Notes under the pieces: generated by a model | Database searches by the model: none | Told to the model about the DNA's origin: nothing | The model's input: the letters and a program-made list of their open reading frames with translations, nothing else | Part shown: positions 1-5,435 of the stretch, one piece after another | How positions within the stretch are numbered: position 1 is the first letter of the stretch | Layout: each line of letters starts with the position of its first letter | From: Nitrosotalea sp. | GTDB lineage: Archaea; Thermoproteota; Nitrososphaeria; Nitrososphaerales; Nitrosopumilaceae | Direction of reading: 5' to 3' | DNA: 5,728 nucleotides | Assembly (NCBI GenBank): GCA_031296345.1 | Contig: JARLFW010000137.1 | Span: forward strand, 1 to 5,728 | Program-made: the position numbers and the translations under genes

Positions 1-327
1 GACAAGCTAGATACAATTTTCAATCTTCAAAAAAATCTAGAGAAAATGATGAATCTTGAACGTTATCCAAAAAACACTCAAGGAAAGATTTCAGCACTTT
101 GCACAGCAATAATTCATGAGGCAGTTGAGCTTCAGAGAAATACAGATTGGAAGTGGTGGAAAAAACCCACACCTTTTGATGAAGCAGCAGCTCGTGAAGA
201 ATTAATAGACATTTGGCATTTTGTAGTCCAGGCATCACTTGAACTTAACATGACTCCAGATGATATTCTAAAAGAATATCAAAAAAAGAATCAGATTAAC
301 AGGCAGAGGCAAATAGACGGTTACTGA
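1..327 (+). CDS. dUTP diphosphatase, dimeric (all-alpha NTP pyrophosphatase) type; 5' end outside window
   Basis: Likely hydrolyses dUTP to dUMP and diphosphate, keeping uracil out of DNA and supplying dUMP for thymidylate synthesis in the cytoplasm. The frame is open from base 1 and gives 108 residues to TGA at 325-327. An internal ATG at 46 is unlikely to be the start, because the 15 residues before it (DKLDTIFNLQKNLEK) match the usual N-terminal helix of this family, so the true start is probably only a few codons off the window. Visible motifs, numbered from base 1: ExxE (40-43, HEAVE), the W-K-x-W-K block at 50-54, ExxD (67-70, EELID) followed by HF, and a C-terminal Y-x-x-K-x-x-IN-x-x-RQ-x-x-GY ending (93-108). 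The two acidic pairs are the expected Mg2+ ligands. It is shorter than bacterial and trypanosomal dimeric dUTPases. A broader MazG-like nucleotide pyrophosphatase specificity cannot be excluded. Its end overlaps the convergent mtrA-like gene by 7 bases. Confidence 0.83.
   Translation, partial: DKLDTIFNLQKNLEKMMNLERYPKNTQGKISALCTAIIHEAVELQRNTDWKWWKKPTPFDEAAAREELIDIWHFVVQASLELNMTPDDILKEYQKKNQINRQRQIDGY
270..290 (-). terminator. candidate oligo-T terminator for the aminotransferase/mtrA-like operon
   Basis: Read on the minus strand, this holds TTCTTTTTTT followed by a second TTCTTTT run, about 30-50 bases past the TAA stop of the mtrA-like gene. Oligo-T tracts are typical archaeal terminators. 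The same bases encode lysine-rich codons of the dUTPase on the other strand, so the tract may simply reflect protein coding. Confidence 0.35.
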
Positions 328-809
328 ATTTTCTTGAAAGTATCAACTATACCTTCTAGTCTTGAGATATTTGTTTCACCTATTTTGTTTATGATTTTTA
401 CTTGTCTTTGAAATTTTGATACTTCTTTTTTTGTAATTGTTAGTAATGGATGCGGACTAGATGAACCAATAATTTTGTGATTCTCATCAATTCCATTTTT
501 GTACAAACAAAGAAGAGAATCTCCCGGTTTGTGTCCTATTGTATCTTTTCCACAAAGTATTATGATGTTAATTTTTTCATTTGATATTACAGATCTTATA
601 AGAGAATCAATTCCCTTATTTTCAGAAAGTAGTCTACCAGCTATTGCAATCTCTTTGATAATATCTGAATGTGTAATATCTTTTAGAAGACTAATACTTG
701 ATAGAGTACAAATTGTAATGTTTGATGAAGGATCTCCAAAGAACACTTCCTCCTCTATTGGAAGAAGGATTCTACATAATTCTCCTGCAATATCCTCAAT
801 TAGATTCAT
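321..809 (-). CDS. Soluble MtrA-like corrinoid-binding protein (tetrahydromethanopterin S-methyltransferase subunit A family)
   Basis: A 162-residue protein matching the cobalamin-binding domain of MtrA, the corrinoid subunit of the methanogen methyl-H4MPT:coenzyme M methyltransferase. Blocks in family order: GDPSS (25-29), IAGRLLSENKGID (56-68), VISN (74-77), LCGKDTIGHKPGDSL (85-99), NGID (105-108), IIG (113-115) and KFQRQV (132-137). His93 in the GKxxxGH segment aligns with the His84 of Methanothermobacter MtrA linked to cobalt coordination. Methanogen MtrA continues into a C-terminal membrane helix; this protein stops before it and has no hydrophobic segment, so it should be cytosolic. No other Mtr subunit is in the window. 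Start ATG 809-807 overlaps the aminotransferase stop as ATGA, suggesting translational coupling; there is no Shine-Dalgarno sequence. Family membership is well supported. That it carries a corrinoid is probable, and its methyl donor and acceptor are unknown. Confidence 0.85.
   Translation of the reverse strand: MNLIEDIAGELCRILLPIEEEVFFGDPSSNITICTLSSISLLKDITHSDIIKEIAIAGRLLSENKGIDSLIRSVISNEKINIIILCGKDTIGHKPGDSLLCLYKNGIDENHKIIGSSSPHPLLTITKKEVSKFQRQVKIINKIGETNISRLEGIVDTFKKIQ
328..335 (+). terminator. possible T-rich terminator after the dUTPase gene
   Basis: The run ATTTTCTT directly follows the TGA stop. Archaeal transcription commonly ends at short T-rich tracts without a hairpin. It lies inside the end of the convergent mtrA-like gene, so termination here is only inferred. 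Confidence 0.25.
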
Positions 810-1894
810 TTTTTGGTTAACTTGTGTAATACTTTGGAAATATGATGCAGATCATTTTCGGTAACCAAAGGATTCACTGGTAGACTTAGGACAGAGTTAG
901 CAGCCCAATCAGTGAGAGGAAGTTTAATATCTTTTTTGTAGAATGGAGTCTTGTGTACTGGAATGGGATAGTATGCAGTTGCTCCTATACCTTGCAAGTT
1001 TAGTTGTTTCATTATTTTATTTCGATTTGTAGTAGCAATTGTGTAAAGATACCAATTTACATTAACACCGTCTCTTTCTTCGGGTAAGATAACATTCAGA
1101 TCAGACAGGAGTTCATTGAGTATTGTTGCATTCTTTTTTCTCTTTTCTAAGAATTTTGGAAGTTTTTTCATCTGGACTTTAGCTATTGCAGCACAAATTT
1201 CTGGAAGTCTTAGATTTAGCCCAAATATTCTGGTATCATATCCATGAAGCATTCCATGATTTCTAATCTTGCGTAGTTTTTCAAAGAGATTTTTATCATC
1301 TGTAACTATAGCTCCCCCTTCTCCAGAGGTCATAACCTTAGCAGCATACATGCTAAAGCAGCCCATTTTTGAAAATGTTCCAGATTGTTTTTTCTTGTAT
1401 GTTGTTCCTAATGATTGACATGCATCTTCTACTATCTCAAGATTATTTTTATCTGCAATTTCAGAAATTTCATTCATGTATGAAAAATTTCCATATAGAT
1501 GAACAGGCATTATTACTTTGGATTTTTTTGTAATTTTCTTTTTAAGATCACTTGGATCCATGGTATAATTTTCTGGACGAATATCAACAAATACGGGCTT
1601 TGCTCCAACGGATAGAATCGAGTTGGCAGTTGCTACAAATGTAAACGATGGTATCAGAATTTCATCTCCTTGTTTTATGTCAAGGGCATAAAGTGAAGCT
1701 TGTAGTGCGGCTGTTCCTGAATTTACTGCTATTGCATATTTTGATTTTACATAAGAAGCTAAAAGTTGCTCAAATTCTTGTACTCTCTTTCCACCAGCAT
1801 ATGCAGAAGATGTGAGAGATTTCTCTGTTAATACAGAACGTACTTCATTTATTTCGTCTTTTTCGATAATTGGTACATTTATTGGAATTTTCAA
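806..1894 (-). CDS. DegT/DnrJ/EryC1/StrS-family PLP-dependent aminotransferase
   Basis: A 362-residue fold-type I aminotransferase of the group that usually transfers an amino group to a keto-sugar, often nucleotide-linked, with glutamate or glutamine as donor. Motifs: NSGTAAL (58-64, PLP phosphate region), PSFTFVATAN (82-91), VEDACQ (155-160, with Asp157 contacting the PLP ring nitrogen), the Schiff-base lysine Lys186 in YAAKVMTSGEGG, and the G-x-N-x-R motif (225-229) with Asn227. Length is normal for the family and all catalytic residues are present. The start is TTG at 1894-1892: the frame is open back to 1936 with no ATG, and the family N-terminus (IPINVP) begins just after this TTG. It is the first gene of an operon with the mtrA-like gene. 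No glycosyltransferase or sugar-nucleotide gene lies nearby, so the substrate cannot be named. Some members act as dehydratases, but those replace the lysine. Confidence 0.92.
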   Translation of the reverse strand: MKIPINVPIIEKDEINEVRSVLTEKSLTSSAYAGGKRVQEFEQLLASYVKSKYAIAVNSGTAALQASLYALDIKQGDEILIPSFTFVATANSILSVGAKPVFVDIRPENYTMDPSDLKKKITKKSKVIMPVHLYGNFSYMNEISEIADKNNLEIVEDACQSLGTTYKKKQSGTFSKMGCFSMYAAKVMTSGEGGAIVTDDKNLFEKLRKIRNHGMLHGYDTRIFGLNLRLPEICAAIAKVQMKKLPKFLEKRKKNATILNELLSDLNVILPEERDGVNVNWYLYTIATTNRNKIMKQLNLQGIGATAYYPIPVHKTPFYKKDIKLPLTDWAANSVLSLPVNPLVTENDLHHISKVLHKLTKK

Positions 1895-1917
1895 TAATAC
1901 AGTAGAAAATTTTACAC

Positions 1918-1942
1918 CATAATTAAACTTCCTAAATTAAAA
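1918..1942 (-). promoter_or_regulatory. TATA-box candidates for the aminotransferase/mtrA-like operon
   Basis: On the minus strand two AT-rich boxes precede the TTG start at 1894: TTTTAATTTA (1942-1933) and TTTAATTA (1927-1920). The nearer one would place transcription start almost at the TTG, giving a leaderless mRNA; the farther one would give a leader of about 15-20 bases. There is no Shine-Dalgarno sequence to decide. An 8-base palindrome AAAATTTT (1907-1914) lies between them and the gene. Confidence 0.45.
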
Positions 1943-1948
1943 CCAATT

Positions 1949-1958
1949 CTTATATTTT
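1949..1958 (+). promoter_or_regulatory. TATA box of the membrane-protein gene, probably leaderless
   Basis: CTTATATTTT is a good archaeal TATA box centred about 26 bases upstream of the ATG at 1980. This spacing would start transcription at or next to the start codon. It shares the 85-base divergent region with the minus-strand operon promoter. Confidence 0.6.
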
Positions 1959-1979
1959 AGAGACATACACCGAGATCAA

Positions 1980-2543
1980 ATGAAAGTACATCTGCAAGAA
2001 AATGATCCTAGTTACAAGATATTTTTGTATGTTTTCTATGTTAGTGCGTTCATAATGTGTTCTATCACCATATTTGGATTCTATGCTATGATTCAGGAAT
2101 GGTCTTTCAAGGGCACATATGTAATGGGAGAAGTACTTGTCAAGACAGAATTTCCTACCTCTCACTTTGCTAAATTAATAACATGGTTATTTTTCTCAGC
2201 AATTGTTAGTTGGTATTGTGTTTCACGAATCGGTTGGAAAAAAACAGTCACTGTTTCAAAATGGAAGATTACAATGGTACAACTGATGCTCTTAGGATTA
2301 GCAGTAATTACACTCTATGAAACAATTTACAATTTTATTCTCCTGAGTTCTCAAATTACTGCAGCAATGATAAATGGAGTAACTCCAGACATTGATTCAC
2401 TTACAGTAGCCTACCCAGATCATAACCGGCCGTGGAATCTTATCTTTGCGACAAAGATGTTTCTTGCTGCATTTTTGATAAGTTCACATGCATTCTATCT
2501 TAGTACACGTCCCAGAAAGTCGGTTCAAGAACTAGATGCTTAA
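1980..2543 (+). CDS. Four-helix integral membrane protein of unknown function
   Basis: 187 residues that I do not recognise as a named family. Four hydrophobic segments are clear: about 15-38, 66-86, 97-122 and 154-176. The short loop after helix 2 (RIGWKKTVTVSKWK) and the C-terminus (RPRK) are strongly basic, so the positive-inside rule puts both ends in the cytoplasm and two roughly 30-residue loops (39-65 and 123-153) outside. The second outer loop has a polar YPDHNRPW stretch (145-152). There is no signal peptide beyond helix 1, no haem CxxCH and no quinone-site motif. The start is the ATG at 1980, at leaderless distance from a TATA box. The gene reads in the same direction as tyrS, 33 bases upstream of it, but tyrS has its own promoter, so adjacency says little about function. 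The protein is complete and looks expressed. Confidence 0.82.
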   Translation: MKVHLQENDPSYKIFLYVFYVSAFIMCSITIFGFYAMIQEWSFKGTYVMGEVLVKTEFPTSHFAKLITWLFFSAIVSWYCVSRIGWKKTVTVSKWKITMVQLMLLGLAVITLYETIYNFILLSSQITAAMINGVTPDIDSLTVAYPDHNRPWNLIFATKMFLAAFLISSHAFYLSTRPRKSVQELDA

Positions 2544-2550
2544 ATTTATA
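2540..2550 (+). promoter_or_regulatory. TATA box of tyrS, overlapping the upstream stop codon
   Basis: TTAAATTTATA is centred about 31 bases before the tyrS ATG at 2577, and its 3' half is about 28 bases before it. Transcription would begin within a few bases of the start codon. The box contains the TAA stop (2541-2543) of the membrane-protein gene. No Shine-Dalgarno sequence is present before tyrS. Confidence 0.55.
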
Positions 2551-2576
2551 GGAATACATGTTGGAATCTGACTAAA

Positions 2577-3626
2577 ATGGATGTTACAGAAAAAATCAGA
2601 CTAGTAACTAGAGAACCTACGGAAGAAGTAGTAACTCAAGAAGAGTTATTGAATTTGTTTAACACCAATTCACATCCCAAACACTACATCGGCCTTGAGA
2701 TATCTGGTTTTATGCATTTGGGAAGTTTGATACTTACTGGATTTAAAATAAATGATTTTATCAAAGCTGGAGTCAAGTGCACTGTATTTTTGGCAGACTG
2801 GCATACTTATCTAAATAATAAACTTGGAGGAGATTGGGAAAAAATACGAATGGTATCAAAATACTATGCTGATGCATTCAAGATGTTTTGTCCCGGAGTT
2901 GAGATTGTTGAAGGTTCACAACTTTATGAATCAAGAAGAGGTTATTGGTTGGATCTTGTTAAATTTGCAAAGAATATGTCACTTGAACGTACTATGCGTT
3001 CACTTACAATTATGGGAAGAAGTACTGAGAAAGATAAGATTGATCTTGGTCAGCTTTTCTATCCTCCAATGCAAGCTGTAGATATTCATACAATGGATTT
3101 GGATATAGTACATGCAGGGATGGATCAAAGAAAGATCCACATGCTTGTAAGAGAGATCTTTCCAAAAATGAAATGGAAGGTACCAGTTGCAGTACATCAT
3201 CACATTCTTGCAGGACTAGGAGAGCCAGAAACTGCCTCAGATTCTGATTCCATATCAAGCAAGATGAGTAAATCAAAATCAGCATCAGGAATATTTGTTC
3301 ATGATACAGATGAAGAAATTAATTCAAAATTTAAGAAAGCTTGGTGCCCAGAAGGAATTATAGATAAAAATCCCGTACTTGAGATATCAAAGCATATTGT
3401 TTTTCATGAATTCAACGAGGTCATTGTAGAACGTCCTGATAAGTTTGGTGGAAATGTCACTTATACAAGCTATCAAGATTTAGAGGGAGATTTTGCTCAG
3501 AAAAAATTGCATCCATCAGATCTAAAAGCTACAGTTTTCAAATATGTCACCGACATAATTAGACCAATAAGAGAGAAAATTGTCTTGACAGATGAACTTT
3601 CTGAGGCAATAAAGAAAACTACTTGA
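2577..3626 (+). CDS. tyrS: Tyrosine--tRNA ligase (archaeal type)
   Basis: Charges tRNA-Tyr with tyrosine using ATP; cytoplasmic and essential. This is a class I synthetase of 349 residues, somewhat longer than the roughly 306 of Methanocaldococcus TyrRS. The HIGH-type signature is HLGS (47-50) and the KMSKS loop is intact (229-233). Tyrosine-pocket residues line up with the archaeal enzyme: Tyr37 in HYIGLE, Tyr162-x3-Gln166-x2-Asp169 in FYPPMQAVD, and Gln184 in GMDQRKIHML. The C-terminal part (about 240-349) is the small archaeal/eukaryotic anticodon-binding domain; the S4 domain of bacterial TyrRS is missing. The ATG at 2577 is chosen because it follows a TATA box at leaderless distance and no in-frame upstream start fits. 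The 3' end overlaps the convergent LLM oxidoreductase gene by 8 bases. TrpRS is related, but the GMDQRK and YPPMQAVD blocks point to TyrRS. Confidence 0.95.
   Translation: MDVTEKIRLVTREPTEEVVTQEELLNLFNTNSHPKHYIGLEISGFMHLGSLILTGFKINDFIKAGVKCTVFLADWHTYLNNKLGGDWEKIRMVSKYYADAFKMFCPGVEIVEGSQLYESRRGYWLDLVKFAKNMSLERTMRSLTIMGRSTEKDKIDLGQLFYPPMQAVDIHTMDLDIVHAGMDQRKIHMLVREIFPKMKWKVPVAVHHHILAGLGEPETASDSDSISSKMSKSKSASGIFVHDTDEEINSKFKKAWCPEGIIDKNPVLEISKHIVFHEFNEVIVERPDKFGGNVTYTSYQDLEGDFAQKKLHPSDLKATVFKYVTDIIRPIREKIVLTDELSEAIKKTT
3608..3618 (-). terminator. candidate T-rich terminator after the cobJ/oxidoreductase operon
   Basis: On the minus strand TTTTCTTTATT follows immediately after the TAG stop of the oxidoreductase gene. 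This is a typical composition for an archaeal terminator, but it lies in the lysine codons near the end of tyrS, so coding alone could explain it. Confidence 0.35.
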
Positions 3627-4599
3627 GACTTGGTCTTACTTTCTTTGAAAATAATGATAGCATTTCAAGTGATTTTGATAGTCCTATAAAGTTGACAATA
3701 AAATAATTTATTCCGATCTTTAGATATTGTTGCAGATGTTCATTCACATCATCGGGAGTACCTAATGCAATACTATCTTTTGAGCGAATGATAAATTCTG
3801 CAATAGATTCATTTTTCTTTTTTAGTTTAGATACAATATCTTTAACATCATCATTATCTTTTCCAACCAAGACTCGTAACAATACAGAGTTTTCTATTTC
3901 CTCATAATTTCTTTTAATTAATTTACAATTTTCTTTTAGAAGTTTTATTTTTTCTCCTAAAATGTCAGGCGTACCAAAGGGATGATTGTATCTAGTAGCA
4001 TGTTTTGCAGCTACCTTCATGAGTTTTTTTCCTGCCCCACCTACCATAATTGTAGGATGAGGTTTCTGTATCGGCTTTGGATTACAGATAGCATTTTTGA
4101 TAGAATAATGTTTTCCAGTAAAGCTTGATTTTTGATTTTGCCACATTTTTTTGATTATGATGAGAGATTCGTCTAGTTGTTCAATTCGTGTGACTGGATC
4201 ATCAAATTTGTATCCGTAGGAATTGTATTCATATTCAAACCAACCGGCCCCTATGCCAAATTCTAATCTTCCATTACTGATTGCATCAAGTGTAGATGTC
4301 ATTTTTGCCAAAAGGGATGGATGTCTATAGGAATTGCAGGTAACTACTTGTCCTATTCTAAGTTTTGATGTTATTGAGGAAATAGCAGAAAGAAGTGTGT
4401 AGGCTTCAAAAAAAGTTTCAGTACGGTTATCTGAAGGATGTGGAATAAAATGATCATAAACATATCCTGCGTCAAATCCAAGTTTTTCTGCAGTTAATGC
4501 AACATTTTTTGAAAATAGAAATTGTTCATGTGGATTATTTGTAGGAAATTCATCTAGCCATCCTTGTGGTAAGGTAAGTCCTATCTGGACTGATTTCAT
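3619..4599 (-). CDS. LLM-class (luciferase-like) flavin/F420-dependent oxidoreductase
   Basis: A 326-residue TIM-barrel protein of the bacterial luciferase-like superfamily. Members in archaea and actinobacteria mostly use coenzyme F420 and move hydride to or from small molecules. Visible blocks: an N-terminal beta strand IGLTLPQ (6-12), YVYDH (47-51), NSYRHPSLLAKM (89-100), the signature GRLEFGIGAGW (110-120) followed by E-Y and YGYKF, the phosphate-binding IMVGGAG (184-190), and GTPDDV (280-285) near the end. The GAGW-x-E-x-E-Y-x-x-Y-G-Y pattern resembles the mycobacterial Rv1855c-type subgroup rather than true methylene-H4MPT reductase (Mer), which has GIGPGD at this place. F420 rather than FMN is inferred from family habit. 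Start ATG 4599-4597 comes one base after the cobJ stop, so the two are very likely co-transcribed and coupled. The substrate is unknown; a role in corrin metabolism is only suggested by this context. Confidence 0.88.
   Translation of the reverse strand: MKSVQIGLTLPQGWLDEFPTNNPHEQFLFSKNVALTAEKLGFDAGYVYDHFIPHPSDNRTETFFEAYTLLSAISSITSKLRIGQVVTCNSYRHPSLLAKMTSTLDAISNGRLEFGIGAGWFEYEYNSYGYKFDDPVTRIEQLDESLIIIKKMWQNQKSSFTGKHYSIKNAICNPKPIQKPHPTIMVGGAGKKLMKVAAKHATRYNHPFGTPDILGEKIKLLKENCKLIKRNYEEIENSVLLRVLVGKDNDDVKDIVSKLKKKNESIAEFIIRSKDSIALGTPDDVNEHLQQYLKIGINYFIVNFIGLSKSLEMLSLFSKKVRPSLK
3640..3646 (+). terminator. possible T-rich terminator after tyrS
   Basis: TTTCTTT lies 14 bases after the tyrS TGA, inside the end of the convergent oxidoreductase gene. 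It is only weakly T-rich and is supported by position alone. Confidence 0.2.
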
Positions 4600-4600
4600 A

Positions 4601-5389
4601 TTATTTTCTAGTCTGTTGCGGTTCTACAATATTATACTTTGATGTATAACCACGGGGATTTATCATCAAGTCTTTGTACATGTAAGTTGAAGAGTTTCCG
4701 ATTATTACAGTAGTAATCATGCCAAGCTTGTCATTGTGTTCTTCCATGTTTTCCAAGTCTGTTAGAACAATCTCTTCAGATTCTCTAAATGCACCCTTTA
4801 CAATTGCGACTGGTGTATTAGGAGATCTATATTTTAAAATAATTTTTCTCGTATCTTGTAATTGATGAATTCTTTTTTTGCTTGCAGGATTGTATATTAC
4901 AATAACAAAATCACCCTGAGCTGCCGCTTCAACTCTTTTTGTTATTATTTCCCAAGGAACAAGCAAATCACTCATGCTTACTACAGCAAAATCTGTCATA
5001 AGAGGAGACCCAACTAGAGCTGCACAGGAATTAAGCGATGAAACACCCGGAACTATTTCAACACGAAGACCAGTCTTTCTGTCCCAACCTTCTTCTGCTA
5101 AAATTTCATAGATTAAACCAGCCATTCCGTATATTCCAGGATCTCCACTAGATACAAGCGAAACCATTTTTCCAGATTTTGCAAGATCAATGCATTGATG
5201 TGCTCTTTCTACTTCTTGTGTCATTGCATATCTATGAACTTCTTTGCCTTCTATTAGATCTGCAACCAAGTTAACATATGTCTCATATCCAACAATTGTA
5301 TCACTTTCCTCAATTGCTTGCTTTGCTCGAAAAGTCATATGATCATGATGACCCGGTCCTACACCTACGATAAACAGTTTACCAGTCAT
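4601..5389 (-). CDS. cobJ: Precorrin-3B / cobalt-factor III C17-methyltransferase (CobJ/CbiH)
   Basis: Transfers a methyl group from S-adenosylmethionine to C17 of the corrin precursor and contracts the ring, a middle step of cobalamin synthesis. 262 residues, normal for a single-domain enzyme. Family blocks: GVGPG (9-13), GYETY (34-38), VSSGDPGIYGMAG (79-91, SAM pocket), EIVPGVSS (111-118), the YNPAS segment (166-170) and the NPRGY ending (244-248), where most members have TPRGY; these mark CobJ/CbiH rather than CobI, CobM or CysG-type tetrapyrrole methylases. There is no fused CbiG or iron-sulfur domain. Whether the substrate already carries cobalt (CbiH route, usual in archaea) cannot be read from the sequence. 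It is the first gene before the LLM oxidoreductase, with its own TATA box, and starts 46 bases downstream of another minus-strand gene. Start ATG 5389-5387 leads straight into the family N-terminus. Confidence 0.93.
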   Translation of the reverse strand: MTGKLFIVGVGPGHHDHMTFRAKQAIEESDTIVGYETYVNLVADLIEGKEVHRYAMTQEVERAHQCIDLAKSGKMVSLVSSGDPGIYGMAGLIYEILAEEGWDRKTGLRVEIVPGVSSLNSCAALVGSPLMTDFAVVSMSDLLVPWEIITKRVEAAAQGDFVIVIYNPASKKRIHQLQDTRKIILKYRSPNTPVAIVKGAFRESEEIVLTDLENMEEHNDKLGMITTVIIGNSSTYMYKDLMINPRGYTSKYNIVEPQQTRK

Positions 5390-5400
5390 TCAAACTTGGA

Positions 5401-5420
5401 GATTTTTAAAGTAAATTTAT
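5401..5420 (-). promoter_or_regulatory. TATA box region of the cobJ operon
   Basis: On the minus strand ATAAATTTAC (5420-5411) is centred about 27 bases before the cobJ ATG at 5389, the spacing expected for a leaderless transcript. A second AT-rich run, TTTAAAAATC (5410-5401), is closer than usual for TATA. No B12-riboswitch-like structure fits in this 46-base gap, and none would be expected in these archaea. Confidence 0.55.
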
Positions 5421-5435
5421 CCCTTTTGATGATTT

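Noticed and set aside
46..48. ATG at 46 as the start of the dUTPase
   Set aside because: The 15 preceding in-frame codons encode a typical family N-terminal helix, so the start lies before base 1.
499..864. Plus-strand open frame of 121 codons opposite the mtrA-like gene
   Set aside because: It runs across two well-supported minus-strand genes, its translation resembles no protein I know, and no promoter precedes it.
1980..2543. Naming the membrane protein as AmoC
   Set aside because: Only length, helix count and a few loosely placed residues agree; the expected Asp/His copper-ligand cluster is absent and the comparison is from memory.
3000..3285. Two minus-strand open frames opposite tyrS
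   Set aside because: They lie wholly within the conserved catalytic region of tyrS and have non-protein-like composition.
3619..4599. Naming the LLM oxidoreductase as methylene-H4MPT reductase (Mer)
   Set aside because: The signature reads GIGAGWFE rather than GIGPGD, and other blocks fit the Rv1855c-type subgroup better.
5390..5435. Cobalamin riboswitch before cobJ
   Set aside because: The gap is only 46 bases, far too short for a B12 riboswitch, and it is taken up by a TATA box at leaderless distance.
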